NCBI GenBank assembly: GCA_016787705.1
Contig: JAEUTP010000008.1
Span: 620,001-684,000, forward strand
Length of the DNA stretch: 64,000 nt
Origin: Bacteroidia bacterium
GTDB lineage: Bacteria; Bacteroidota; Bacteroidia; B-17B0; Aurantibacillaceae
Direction of reading: 5' to 3'
Part shown: one piece after another, positions 1-7,228 of the stretch
Position numbering within the stretch: position 1 is the stretch's first letter
Layout: the number at the start of each line of letters is the position of its first letter
Made by a program: the position numbers and the translations under genes
Notes under the pieces: generated by a model
Told to the model about the DNA's origin: nothing
What the model saw: the letters and a program-made list of their open reading frames with translations, nothing else
The model's database searches: none

Positions 1-346
1 AGGTGAAAAGATCATCGAATATAAAGGTGAGATCATTGATTGGAAAGAGTACGAAAAACGTGTTCTTGAGAATAAAGACGGTTATTTATTTTTTATAAAT
101 AAAAAACGCTGTATTGATGCATGGTCTACGCCACAACACAAAGCACGTTATGCGAACGACGCAGCAGGCATAAGCCGGGTTAAGGGATTAAAAAACAATT
201 CTGATTACGAGATCTTTGACGACAAATGTTATATTGTTTCGCGCCGCGATATAAAAGCGGGAGAAGAAATTTTTGTAAATTATACCAAAGAATACTGGGA
301 TTGCATTCGATATAACATCAAACACGGCCTTAACAGAAAAAAATAA
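1..346 (+). CDS. SET-domain protein, C-terminal part (5' end outside window)
   Basis: The reading frame is open from base 2 to a TAA at 344-346, giving about 114 residues with no start inside the window. The visible part looks like the second half of a SET domain: a hydrophobic strand plus YLFFINKK, then CIDAW, an ARYANDAAG stretch corresponding to the RFxNHSC-like motif, and near the end AGEEIFVNYTKEYW, which matches the typical GEEL.xDY end of SET domains. Such small bacterial SET proteins are presumed lysine methyltransferases, but their substrates are mostly unknown. The N/H residues of the classical NHS motif appear as NDA here, so activity is uncertain. The pth gene follows 29 bases downstream on the same strand. 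Confidence 0.75.
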   Translation, partial: GEKIIEYKGEIIDWKEYEKRVLENKDGYLFFINKKRCIDAWSTPQHKARYANDAAGISRVKGLKNNSDYEIFDDKCYIVSRRDIKAGEEIFVNYTKEYWDCIRYNIKHGLNRKK

Positions 347-354
347 TATATTTG
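347..354 (+). promoter_or_regulatory. Possible -7 element TATATTTG before pth
   Basis: TATATTTG matches the Bacteroidota -7 consensus TAnnTTTG exactly and sits 21 bases before the pth start codon, just after the stop codon of the SET gene. I do not see a clear TTTG -33 element at the expected distance, so this may be chance in AT-rich DNA. Confidence 0.35.
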
Positions 355-375
355 ACTGTTTGAATAAACGGTTTA

Positions 376-942
376 ATGAGCAAATTTTTAATAGTTGGTT
401 TAGGTAATATTGGCGATGAGTACACAGAAACGCGCCATAACATCGGCTTTAAAATTGTTGATGCACTGGCCAATGAAGCAGGCATTAAATTTACTTCCGG
501 CAGATATGCCGATGTTGCCGAACTAAAACACAAAGGCAAAACCCTTATTTTAATTAAGCCCACAACCTACATGAATTTAAGTGGTAAGGCTGTAAATTAT
601 TGGCTGCAATCCGAAAAAATTGAGACCGATAATATGATGGTGCTTGTAGATGAGCTGGCTTTACCTTTCGGAAAAATACGCATCGGCCCAAAAGGTAGCG
701 ATGGCGGGCATAATGGACTTAAAAATATACAGGAAGTTTTAAACTCTTCGAACTACCCACGCATGCGCTTTGGTATAAGCAACGAATTTAATAAAGGCTC
801 ACAGGTAAATTATGTTTTAGGAAAATGGAATGAAGAAGAATTAAAAACCCTGAACGGCCGAATTAAAATTGCAGGCGATGCCGTTAAAGCTTTTTCTTTT
901 ATTGGTTTGCAGCGTTGCATGAATGAATACAACAACAAGTAA
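376..942 (+). CDS. pth: Peptidyl-tRNA hydrolase
   Basis: This enzyme cleaves the ester bond of peptidyl-tRNAs that drop off ribosomes and so recycles tRNA in the cytoplasm. The 188-residue length is normal for the family. The sequence opens with the family signature VGLGNIGDEYTETRHNIGF, which holds Asn11 and the catalytic His21. PTTYMNLSGKAV follows, then a VDELALPFGKIRI block carrying the catalytic Asp and the GGHNGLKNI motif with its Asn. The usual HDELDLP reads VDELALP here, a mild variation with the key Asp kept. It lies just downstream of the SET gene, and holB follows about 100 bases later on the same strand. Confidence 0.97.
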   Translation: MSKFLIVGLGNIGDEYTETRHNIGFKIVDALANEAGIKFTSGRYADVAELKHKGKTLILIKPTTYMNLSGKAVNYWLQSEKIETDNMMVLVDELALPFGKIRIGPKGSDGGHNGLKNIQEVLNSSNYPRMRFGISNEFNKGSQVNYVLGKWNEEELKTLNGRIKIAGDAVKAFSFIGLQRCMNEYNNK

Positions 943-950
943 TAATAGTA

Positions 951-1026
951 AATGTAAAAACAAAGATGGAAGATGTTAGTGAAGGTTTAATAACCTTTTC
1001 CATTTTACATCTTACATTTTACATAA
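951..1026. repeat. Decayed inverted/simple repeat between pth and holB
   Basis: The spacer contains short words repeated in both orientations: ATGTAAAA and AAGATG on the left, and ATTTTACATCTTACATTTTACAT on the right in revised orientation, around a small palindrome AAGGTT-TAAT-AACCTT near 985-1000. It does not have the GC stem plus T-run of a terminator. It may be a worn intergenic repeat of the kind built from TACATTTTACATC units. Copy number elsewhere cannot be judged from this window. Confidence 0.4.
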
Positions 1027-1044
1027 ATCCAGTAAATTCACTAC

Positions 1045-2166
1045 ATGCTCTATAACCAAATAGTTGGCCAGCAAGAACCCAAACTTCGTTTACTTAAAAT
1101 GGTAAATGAAGAGCGTGTGCCACATGCCCTTTTATTTGCCGGAAAAGAAGGTAGTGGAAATTTACCTGCGGCTATTGCATTTGCACAACATTTATATTGT
1201 AAAAATAAAACTGCTGAAGGAGCCTGTGGTACTTGCACCTCATGTAACAAAGTTTCAAAATTAATTCATCCCGATCTGCATTTGGTTTTTCCTATTGCAA
1301 AAAGTAAAGACGTAAAAAGCAGTAACGATCTTATTAAAGAATTCAGGGAAGCTTTTTTGGCAAATCCTTACATTAATATAAATGATTGGTTCAATGAATT
1401 AAGTGCAGAAAATAAACAACCTATTATTCCGGTTGAAGAAGCCAACGATATTTTAAAAAAATTAAGTTATACCAGCTACGAAGGTTCTTATAAAATGATG
1501 ATTATTTGGCAACCTGAAAAAATGAATGCAGAGGCTGCCAACAAATTACTAAAGATATTAGAAGAGCCGCCTGAAAAAACAATTTTTGTTTTAGTGAGCG
1601 ATCATACCGAACAATTATTGGCAACCATTATTTCACGTGTGCAGCAAATACCTTTTTACAATTGCAGCGAACAGGAAATTGCAGACGCCCTGGTTTATAA
1701 TTTCAAAGTAAATGCTGATGTGGCAAAACAAACCGCCATATTGGCAAATGGCAATTACGCAGAAGCATTGAGTTTGTTAACACACAACGAAGAGAGTGTT
1801 TCTTTTCTGGCTAACTTTCAAAGTTTTATGCGTTTGGCTTTAAAGTTTGATGCCGGTAAAGCTATAACATGGATAGACGAGAATGCTGCAACGGGAAGGG
1901 AAAAACAAAAACAATTTTTACAATACGGCTTAGAGGTTTTTCGCGATAGCTTAATGTATAATTTTGGTGATAAGAATTTAGTAAGATTAAGCGGCCAGGA
2001 AAAACAATTTCTTGAAAAATTTGCGCCCTTTGTAAATAAAAAAAATTACGAACGTTTGGTTGAAGAATTCAACAACAACTATTATTATATTGAACGTAAT
2101 GCCAATCCAAAGATCCTTTTTATGGATCTTATTTTAAAGACGAACGAACTTATTAATTTAAAATAA
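1045..2166 (+). CDS. holB: DNA polymerase III delta' subunit (clamp loader)
   Basis: Delta' is the stator subunit of the clamp loader that opens and loads the beta clamp during replication. The protein has 373 residues and the AAA+ clamp-loader layout: VGQQEPKLRLLKMV at the start, then a P-loop remnant, a zinc module, and the LLKILEEPPEKTIFVLVSDH block with SRVQQIPF. The P-loop reads GKEGSGNL (33-40), so the Lys and Thr that bind ATP are lost, as is usual for delta'. The zinc module is formed by Cys52, Cys61, Cys64 and Cys67. The family SRC motif is SRV here. The partner delta subunit, holA, is in this window at 50695. Confidence 0.93.
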   Translation: MLYNQIVGQQEPKLRLLKMVNEERVPHALLFAGKEGSGNLPAAIAFAQHLYCKNKTAEGACGTCTSCNKVSKLIHPDLHLVFPIAKSKDVKSSNDLIKEFREAFLANPYININDWFNELSAENKQPIIPVEEANDILKKLSYTSYEGSYKMMIIWQPEKMNAEAANKLLKILEEPPEKTIFVLVSDHTEQLLATIISRVQQIPFYNCSEQEIADALVYNFKVNADVAKQTAILANGNYAEALSLLTHNEESVSFLANFQSFMRLALKFDAGKAITWIDENAATGREKQKQFLQYGLEVFRDSLMYNFGDKNLVRLSGQEKQFLEKFAPFVNKKNYERLVEEFNNNYYYIERNANPKILFMDLILKTNELINLK

Positions 2167-2200
2167 AAAAGAGCCGCCTAAATGCAAAAATGGCGACTCT
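2163..2200 (-). terminator. Intrinsic terminator of the 2227-3903 gene
   Basis: Read on the minus strand, GAGTCGCC pairs with GGCGGCTC (one G-U wobble, extendable by an A-T pair) around a 13-base loop, and the stem is followed by TTTTTTATTTT. It lies directly after the minus-strand stop at 2227. On the plus strand the same hairpin has a mismatch and no T-run, so it serves the minus gene better than holB. Confidence 0.75.
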
Positions 2201-2226
2201 CTTTGTGGAACTTATAGGTATTACGA

Positions 2227-3903
2227 TTAGTTGTTTACTATTATTTTTTTCGTATATTCTTTATTGTTTGAACTTAATTTTACAAAGTAAACACCGTTGG
2301 CAACTCCATCAAGATCAATTTTCTTGCTTACCTTATCGTTTGCTACTTCTGTCTCGTAAACCATTTTGCCAATTAAGCTGTATACTTTGATTTTTGCGTT
2401 CGTTACTCCATCCATTTTTATTTCAAATTGTCCGTTGTTTGGATTCGGATAAACTGACCAATCAATTGATTCGTTGCTATGATTTGCAAACCCGGCAACA
2501 ATTGCAGGGGGAGCAATAACATTTACCTGGATCATTTGTGCACTTTGTGTTGATCTGTAAATATAATTTGTATCGCAAGTTGTTGATGAAGCGCCGCAAG
2601 AAACAGTAACGGACAAGCAAATAGAATATACGCCTGCGGCAGAATAAGTGTGAGATGTATAAAGTGTGTTGCTTGTGCTGTTATCGCCCCAGTTCCATGT
2701 TGCAGCAACAATGTTCCAAGGAGAAATTGGCATTGCATTCCATACTTGTGTAGTTGAAGATGCTGATGCCATGCTGAAAGATGAATTGGCAACACATGCA
2801 ATACCGGTAACATTTATTGTTTGAATGATCGTGTCCATACAGACGGGGCTTGATTGATTATCAACCATTAAAGTAACATTGTATGCACCTGCGTTTGTAT
2901 AAGTATGTGCCGGGTTTGGTCCTGTGCCTGTGTAACCATCACCAAAATTCCAGAAATAAACCACGTTTGTGCTTGTACCTGTTGATGAGCTGTTAAAGTT
3001 TACGCTACCACCCGAACCTACAGTATGTGTGTAGCCTGCAACCAAATTACATGGCACCGTTGCAGAACCTACAGCGTTAATGATCTGTGTAGAATACATA
3101 ATACATGGCGATACAGTACTGTTGGTTACAGCAAGTGTAACAGTGTAAGTTCCACTTGAGGCATATGCGTGCGGTGAAACTTTGTTGTAACCAAAATTAC
3201 CATCACCAAAATCGTATGTATAACTGCTTGCAGCAATTGTTCCTGTTGATGTGCTCGTGAAAATATAGATCTGGCTGCTAGTGCTATAAGAATAGGTAAA
3301 AGATGGTGTAACGGTGCATGGATTTGCTATTACAGTAAACGTTGACGCAATACTATCACTGCAGGCACCATCATTTAAAACAAGTTTTAAGTTGTATACG
3401 CCTGTGGTTGCGTAAGTATGCGAAACCGTACTGCCTGTACCAGTTGTTGCATCACCAAAATACCATGTATAAGTTGTATTTGTAGTAGTATTTAAAGAGG
3501 TGCTTGCAAAATTATAACTGCCATTGCTGGTATTTGTAAACGTATAATTTGGGATTAAATTAATGCTGCAGGCTGAATTGGTTATTGTTATCGGTGCCAT
3601 CATGGTATCGTTGCAAGATGCAGAAAAATTATGCTGCGATAAGAGCACATACCAGGTTCCGTTGGGATAAGTATGCGTAATTGAGGTTGTACCAGAAGCA
3701 ATTGTAACCGGCGAACCATCACCATAATTCCAGGTAAAAGTACTGTTTGCTAAGGGGGTTGAAAGGTTCGAGAATACAACGCTACCGTTACTACCTACGG
3801 TATAACTAAAATTGGTATTACAAATTTGCCCATAAAAGCTCACCGAACTTAAAAAAAGGCAGACTGTGACCATTGCTTTAAAAAAAGAAGTAATTTTTTT
3901 CAT
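2227..3903 (-). CDS. Secreted PKD-repeat protein with T9SS type A sorting domain
   Basis: The 558-residue protein starts with a signal peptide (about 1-25, ending SFYGQ). Five PKD-like beta-sandwich repeats follow, each marked by a W/Y-x-(F/Y/W)GD core and a HTY/HAY..G.Y strand: WNYGDGS, WYFGDAT, YDFGDGN, WNFGDGY and WNWGDNS. The last 75 residues form a type A T9SS sorting domain: VYPNPNNGQFEI, then KVYSLIGKMVYE, then GVYFVKL and a basic KEYTKKIIVNN end. It should be exported through Sec and T9SS and displayed at the surface or released. PKD repeats usually mediate carbohydrate or protein binding. No catalytic domain is seen, so its target is unknown. Confidence 0.9.
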   Translation of the reverse strand: MKKITSFFKAMVTVCLFLSSVSFYGQICNTNFSYTVGSNGSVVFSNLSTPLANSTFTWNYGDGSPVTIASGTTSITHTYPNGTWYVLLSQHNFSASCNDTMMAPITITNSACSINLIPNYTFTNTSNGSYNFASTSLNTTTNTTYTWYFGDATTGTGSTVSHTYATTGVYNLKLVLNDGACSDSIASTFTVIANPCTVTPSFTYSYSTSSQIYIFTSTSTGTIAASSYTYDFGDGNFGYNKVSPHAYASSGTYTVTLAVTNSTVSPCIMYSTQIINAVGSATVPCNLVAGYTHTVGSGGSVNFNSSSTGTSTNVVYFWNFGDGYTGTGPNPAHTYTNAGAYNVTLMVDNQSSPVCMDTIIQTINVTGIACVANSSFSMASASSTTQVWNAMPISPWNIVAATWNWGDNSTSNTLYTSHTYSAAGVYSICLSVTVSCGASSTTCDTNYIYRSTQSAQMIQVNVIAPPAIVAGFANHSNESIDWSVYPNPNNGQFEIKMDGVTNAKIKVYSLIGKMVYETEVANDKVSKKIDLDGVANGVYFVKLSSNNKEYTKKIIVNN

Positions 3904-3972
3904 TGTTTTGTTTTTTTATTAGCGCTTACTCTTTTAACAGATTTTCAGCTTCCTCTTACACCTTCTTCTTAC

Positions 3973-4010
3973 TTTTACAAACCCAAAATTAAAAGAGTTG
4001 GGTGTAAAAA
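3973..4010. other. Intergenic stem-loop after the PKD lipoprotein gene
   Basis: TTTTAC-AA-ACCCAA pairs with TTGGGTGTAAAA across a 10-base loop, with a two-base bulge. It starts right after the minus-strand stop at 4012. The 3' side on the minus strand lacks a clean T-run, so it may be a weak terminator or an mRNA-end-stabilising hairpin. Confidence 0.45.
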
Positions 4011-4011
4011 G

Positions 4012-5136
4012 TTATTTATATGCTACACTTATAAAAGCATCAGCATTATCCAGTTGTACAGAGTTACTTCCGTTATACACAGTGCATTTAAATTTAACAT
4101 GTAGCTTTTTTGTACGCTCATTATTAATATTATTAAGATAATCCTGCACCGTCACAATTGTAAAGTAACTGTTGCCAGGTTGCAGTGCGTTTTTTGATGT
4201 GTAAACAACTCCGTTAGCATCTACCCATTTAATAACAACGTTTGACAGGCCAAGTGTATTTGCCGAAAGACTTACGCCCGATATAGAATAATTGGTAGCA
4301 CAGGATGACACATCTGTTTGCGTAACACTATTATATTTTGCATAGGCTGTATCTCCATTAAACATATCAATAACCCTCAGTGTTACGGGATAAGCGCCGG
4401 TATACTGGTAACTGTGCGTTGGCGAAGCCAATGTTGAGGTAGCAGTTCCGTCGCCAAAATTCCATAAATAAGAATAAGGTCCGTTACCTTGCGTGTTTAT
4501 TGCAGAAAAATTGATTGCTGTTCCTGCACCCGCAGTATCGGCTTTAATAAATGTTCTGAATTTGTAATTAAAAGTACCAATATTTTGCACACTGGTTATA
4601 CTGCTTTCGCAAGAATTAGCACCAACTATTTTTAAACTGACATTGTACTTACCTGTTCTTTTATAGATATGATTTGGAGTAGATAATGTAGATGTAGTGC
4701 CATCACCAAAATTCCATAAATATGAACCTGCCTGTTTATTATAGGATGACTGAAATTGTACATTGTAATAAGATGCAGTATTGCTAGCCAGGTAATCATA
4801 ATTTTTTGGCACTAACGAATCAATTTGTATTAAAGCATTTATAGCTGAAATTTTAAAATCGTTTATCTGTATCTGTAAACTATTAGGGCAGATGGCACAA
4901 TCTGTTTGCTTTAAGCCGGCTATAAACCCATAAACCCCATTCGAATCCTGCTGAAACGAAGAATACATATAATAATTATTAACTCCTGCCTCAATAGTAG
5001 TGGGATTTCCGTTTATATACATATTGCAATTAAAAACGGGGCTGCCTTCTTTTGTAGATTCAGGATATTCTTTTTTTCTGCACGACATGCAAGCCAAAAG
5101 CAGCAATACAATTATACAGTTATTAAAAATCTTCAT
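4012..5136 (-). CDS. Lipoprotein with two PKD domains
   Basis: A 374-residue protein with a lipoprotein signal: a short basic start, a Leu-rich core and a lipobox ending in Cys16 or Cys19 (LLACMSC), followed by RKKEYPE. Two PKD repeats are visible near the middle, each with WNFGDGT followed by a NHIY or THSY strand and G.Y.V.L (roughly residues 135-180 and 215-262). The remainder is beta-rich and unassigned. No T9SS tail is present, so lipid anchoring replaces T9SS attachment. It begins three bases after the stop of the gene at 5140-6516, so it is probably the third gene of the sigma-factor operon and a candidate surface partner of that pair. Confidence 0.85.
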   Translation of the reverse strand: MKIFNNCIIVLLLLACMSCRKKEYPESTKEGSPVFNCNMYINGNPTTIEAGVNNYYMYSSFQQDSNGVYGFIAGLKQTDCAICPNSLQIQINDFKISAINALIQIDSLVPKNYDYLASNTASYYNVQFQSSYNKQAGSYLWNFGDGTTSTLSTPNHIYKRTGKYNVSLKIVGANSCESSITSVQNIGTFNYKFRTFIKADTAGAGTAINFSAINTQGNGPYSYLWNFGDGTATSTLASPTHSYQYTGAYPVTLRVIDMFNGDTAYAKYNSVTQTDVSSCATNYSISGVSLSANTLGLSNVVIKWVDANGVVYTSKNALQPGNSYFTIVTVQDYLNNINNERTKKLHVKFKCTVYNGSNSVQLDNADAFISVAYK

Positions 5137-5139
5137 TTT

Positions 5140-6516
5140 TTATTTCTTGAATAAATTATATATCAATGTTACTTTTACACCCGTGTTTCTTTCAAAAACA
5201 TTTGAGTTAAAAAATTTATTGTCTTTTACATCTGTTAAGCCGTACATAAATTCAGCATTCAACCACAGATCTTTAGCAAGATTTCTTCTGTAAAAAATAG
5301 AGATTTGTTGATCGATTGTCTTAAATCCTTGTGTGTAACCTGAAGTTTTTAAAATAGTTGCATTACCTTTTTTACCTGCGGTTTGCGCGTACAATTCTAC
5401 ATTACTATTTAAATTAAATAAATAACCAACATTATAACCCAAACCAAATGTATTTTTTGAATTAACTGAATAGCCTATACGAATTGGTGCCGTTAAATAG
5501 TGCATGGTGGTTGGTGTAAATATCATCACATCACTTTCTTCGCCAAAATTATAACGGGTTGTTGTTACAGTATGGCTGCTGTATGAAAGGTTACGCACCA
5601 TAGTATAATGTATACCAAAAGAAAAAGTAATTGGTTTGCTTACATTATAATAATTCAATCCTACAACAGGATTAACGCCACTTGCATCTTTTTTTCCGGG
5701 ATTATTCCAGCCAAATAAATAACTCACGCCTGCTTCAAACGAAACAAAATGCACTAGCTCTTTAGTGTTGTTTTTAGTTTCAGGCATATTTTTCGGCAGT
5801 TCAATATATGTTACCGGTTCTTTTACAGGCCTTACATTAACAGGTAGTACTGAAAGAGCTGTAGTAAGTTCGTCTGCCTTTATTTCTTCAACCGGGATTA
5901 ACGGGTTTTCTTTAAAAACATCCTCTTCGGCTTTGGTTTCGAGAGTTTGTATTACAGCAACCTCATCCTGTTTTTGATCATCTGTTTTTGCAGTTTTCGT
6001 ATTCCCTTTTTTTGCAACATTAACAGCAATTGCATTTTTAACGATTTCTTTTTCTGCTCTTATTTTTTGTTTTTTTGATGAAGAGGTTTTTGTTTTTACC
6101 ACAGCATCATTTTCGTTTTCTGTATTTGTTGTTTCTGTTTTTTCAATTTCTTTTTTAGTTGCCGCAGTCGTGGTTCCTTCTAATAAAGATGAATTGGCTT
6201 GTGTTGTTTTTGAAGCAACTTTTTTTACTTCAGCAATTGCTGTTTCGTTGTTTTTTATCTCAGTGTTCTCTGAAGCAATATTTGCTGAAGAAATTTCATT
6301 TGCACCCTTTGTTGGTTTTAAAATATAAAATCCAATAAGCGATAGAATTAACAAAATACCCGCAGCCAGAAAATATGGGAACGGGCGTTTTTTCTTTTCT
6401 TCACGCGTAGCATCCAGCATCTGGCTGGCTTTCTCCCATGCTGCCTCATCAAACTGAAACTGCTTTTCATTTAATTTGTCTTTTAATGCATCCTTAAAAT
6501 CCTTTTCACTATTCAT
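5140..6516 (-). CDS. Membrane partner of the ECF sigma factor with beta-barrel-like C-terminus
   Basis: The 458-residue protein begins with a hydrophilic cytoplasmic segment (about 1-45, with DEAAWEKASQMLD, a pattern common in Bacteroidota anti-sigma-like proteins). One transmembrane helix follows at about 47-66. Next comes a long Lys/Thr/Glu-rich linker (about 70-250). The C-terminal 200 residues contain alternating aromatic strands (SFEAGVSYLFGW, FSFGIHYTMV, FGLGYNVGYLF, WLNAEFMYGL) and end in VTLIYNLFKK, like a Bacteroidota outer-membrane barrel. Its start overlaps the sigma gene by 8 bases, so the two are probably translationally coupled. I infer an anti-sigma or sigma-regulator role. The barrel assignment is by pattern only. 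Confidence 0.8.
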   Translation of the reverse strand: MNSEKDFKDALKDKLNEKQFQFDEAAWEKASQMLDATREEKKKRPFPYFLAAGILLILSLIGFYILKPTKGANEISSANIASENTEIKNNETAIAEVKKVASKTTQANSSLLEGTTTAATKKEIEKTETTNTENENDAVVKTKTSSSKKQKIRAEKEIVKNAIAVNVAKKGNTKTAKTDDQKQDEVAVIQTLETKAEEDVFKENPLIPVEEIKADELTTALSVLPVNVRPVKEPVTYIELPKNMPETKNNTKELVHFVSFEAGVSYLFGWNNPGKKDASGVNPVVGLNYYNVSKPITFSFGIHYTMVRNLSYSSHTVTTTRYNFGEESDVMIFTPTTMHYLTAPIRIGYSVNSKNTFGLGYNVGYLFNLNSNVELYAQTAGKKGNATILKTSGYTQGFKTIDQQISIFYRRNLAKDLWLNAEFMYGLTDVKDNKFFNSNVFERNTGVKVTLIYNLFKK

Positions 6517-7078
6517 GGTATATCATGTTTATTTCGTGTATATCATTTTTTTTTAGAAGATCTTTTAATTTTTCCCTGGCCGAATTTAAATGCCATTTCG
6601 AAGTGCCTTCACTTATTTCTAACATTTCAGCAATTTCTTTATGCTTATATCCGTCTACAAAATAAAGGTTAAACACTTGCTGGCTTGCCGGGGGTAACTT
6701 GGCAATAAAAGAGTATATCTGTTCAACATCTATTTTTGTAATAGCGTCATTAATAGATGCGTATTTATCTGTCTCATAATAATCTTCAACATAATGCACA
6801 TTATCGTAGTGTATTTTTTCTTTTTTAAATTCGTTTATCAGTGTATTGATCATCACTCTTCTTATCCAAGCTTTAAAGGGAACTTCCGGTTTGTATTTTT
6901 CCAGGTTCGTAACTATCCTCAAAAAACCAATATTTAAAACTTCTTTTGCTCTGTCTTCGTTTTTTGTGTAACGAATACATATACTCATTAAATAACTAAA
7001 CGTAAGTTTATACAATTCGTACTCAGCCCTACGGTCACGATTAATGCAGTCACTAATCAGTTTTTGCTGAATCTCCAT
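6509..7078 (-). CDS. ECF-type sigma-70 family RNA polymerase sigma factor
   Basis: Directs RNA polymerase to a dedicated set of promoters, normally held in check by its membrane partner. Region 2 is visible as YELYKLTFSYLMSICIRYTKN.DRAKEVLNIGFLRI followed by PFKAWIRRVMINTLINEFKK. Region 4 is visible as LPPASQQVFNLYFVDGYKHKEIAEML with a helix-turn-helix and ISEGTSKWHLNSAREKL. The open frame extends to an ATG at 7126, with another ATG at 7108. I prefer the ATG at 7078 (MEIQQKLISDC) because it gives the usual sigma N-terminus and lies downstream of a promoter-like element at 7116-7123. The next gene overlaps by 8 bases and the PKD lipoprotein gene follows, suggesting a cell-surface signalling operon. 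Confidence 0.92.
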   Translation of the reverse strand: MEIQQKLISDCINRDRRAEYELYKLTFSYLMSICIRYTKNEDRAKEVLNIGFLRIVTNLEKYKPEVPFKAWIRRVMINTLINEFKKEKIHYDNVHYVEDYYETDKYASINDAITKIDVEQIYSFIAKLPPASQQVFNLYFVDGYKHKEIAEMLEISEGTSKWHLNSAREKLKDLLKKNDIHEINMIYHE

Positions 7079-7115
7079 GTAATTACTTATAAGTTCTCTA
7101 TTAACCATTACAAAA

Positions 7116-7123
7116 TAAAGGTA
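7116..7123 (-). promoter_or_regulatory. Possible -7 element TACCTTTA before the sigma gene
   Basis: On the minus strand TACCTTTA matches seven of eight positions of TAnnTTTG. A start site about seven bases downstream would fall between the ATGs at 7126/7108 and the one at 7078, which is part of the reason for choosing 7078 as the start. Confidence 0.3.
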
Positions 7124-7187
7124 CAAAAGGTTGGGCGAACGACCTCTTTTTAAAATATATAACTATTTGATTTTTAGCAAGAAACAA

Positions 7188-7215
7188 AAAAGGCGAGGTT
7201 TTAGCCTCGCCTTTT
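7188..7215 (-). terminator. Strong hairpin terminator of the T9SS surface operon
   Basis: A perfect 11-bp stem, AAAAGGCGAGG with CCTCGCCTTTT, encloses a six-base loop and ends in a T-run on either strand. It lies 14 bases beyond the stop of the OmpA-type gene at 7229, closing the minus-strand operon, and lies just upstream of the sigma-factor gene. Confidence 0.9.
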
Positions 7216-7228
7216 ATCAGGATAAACC

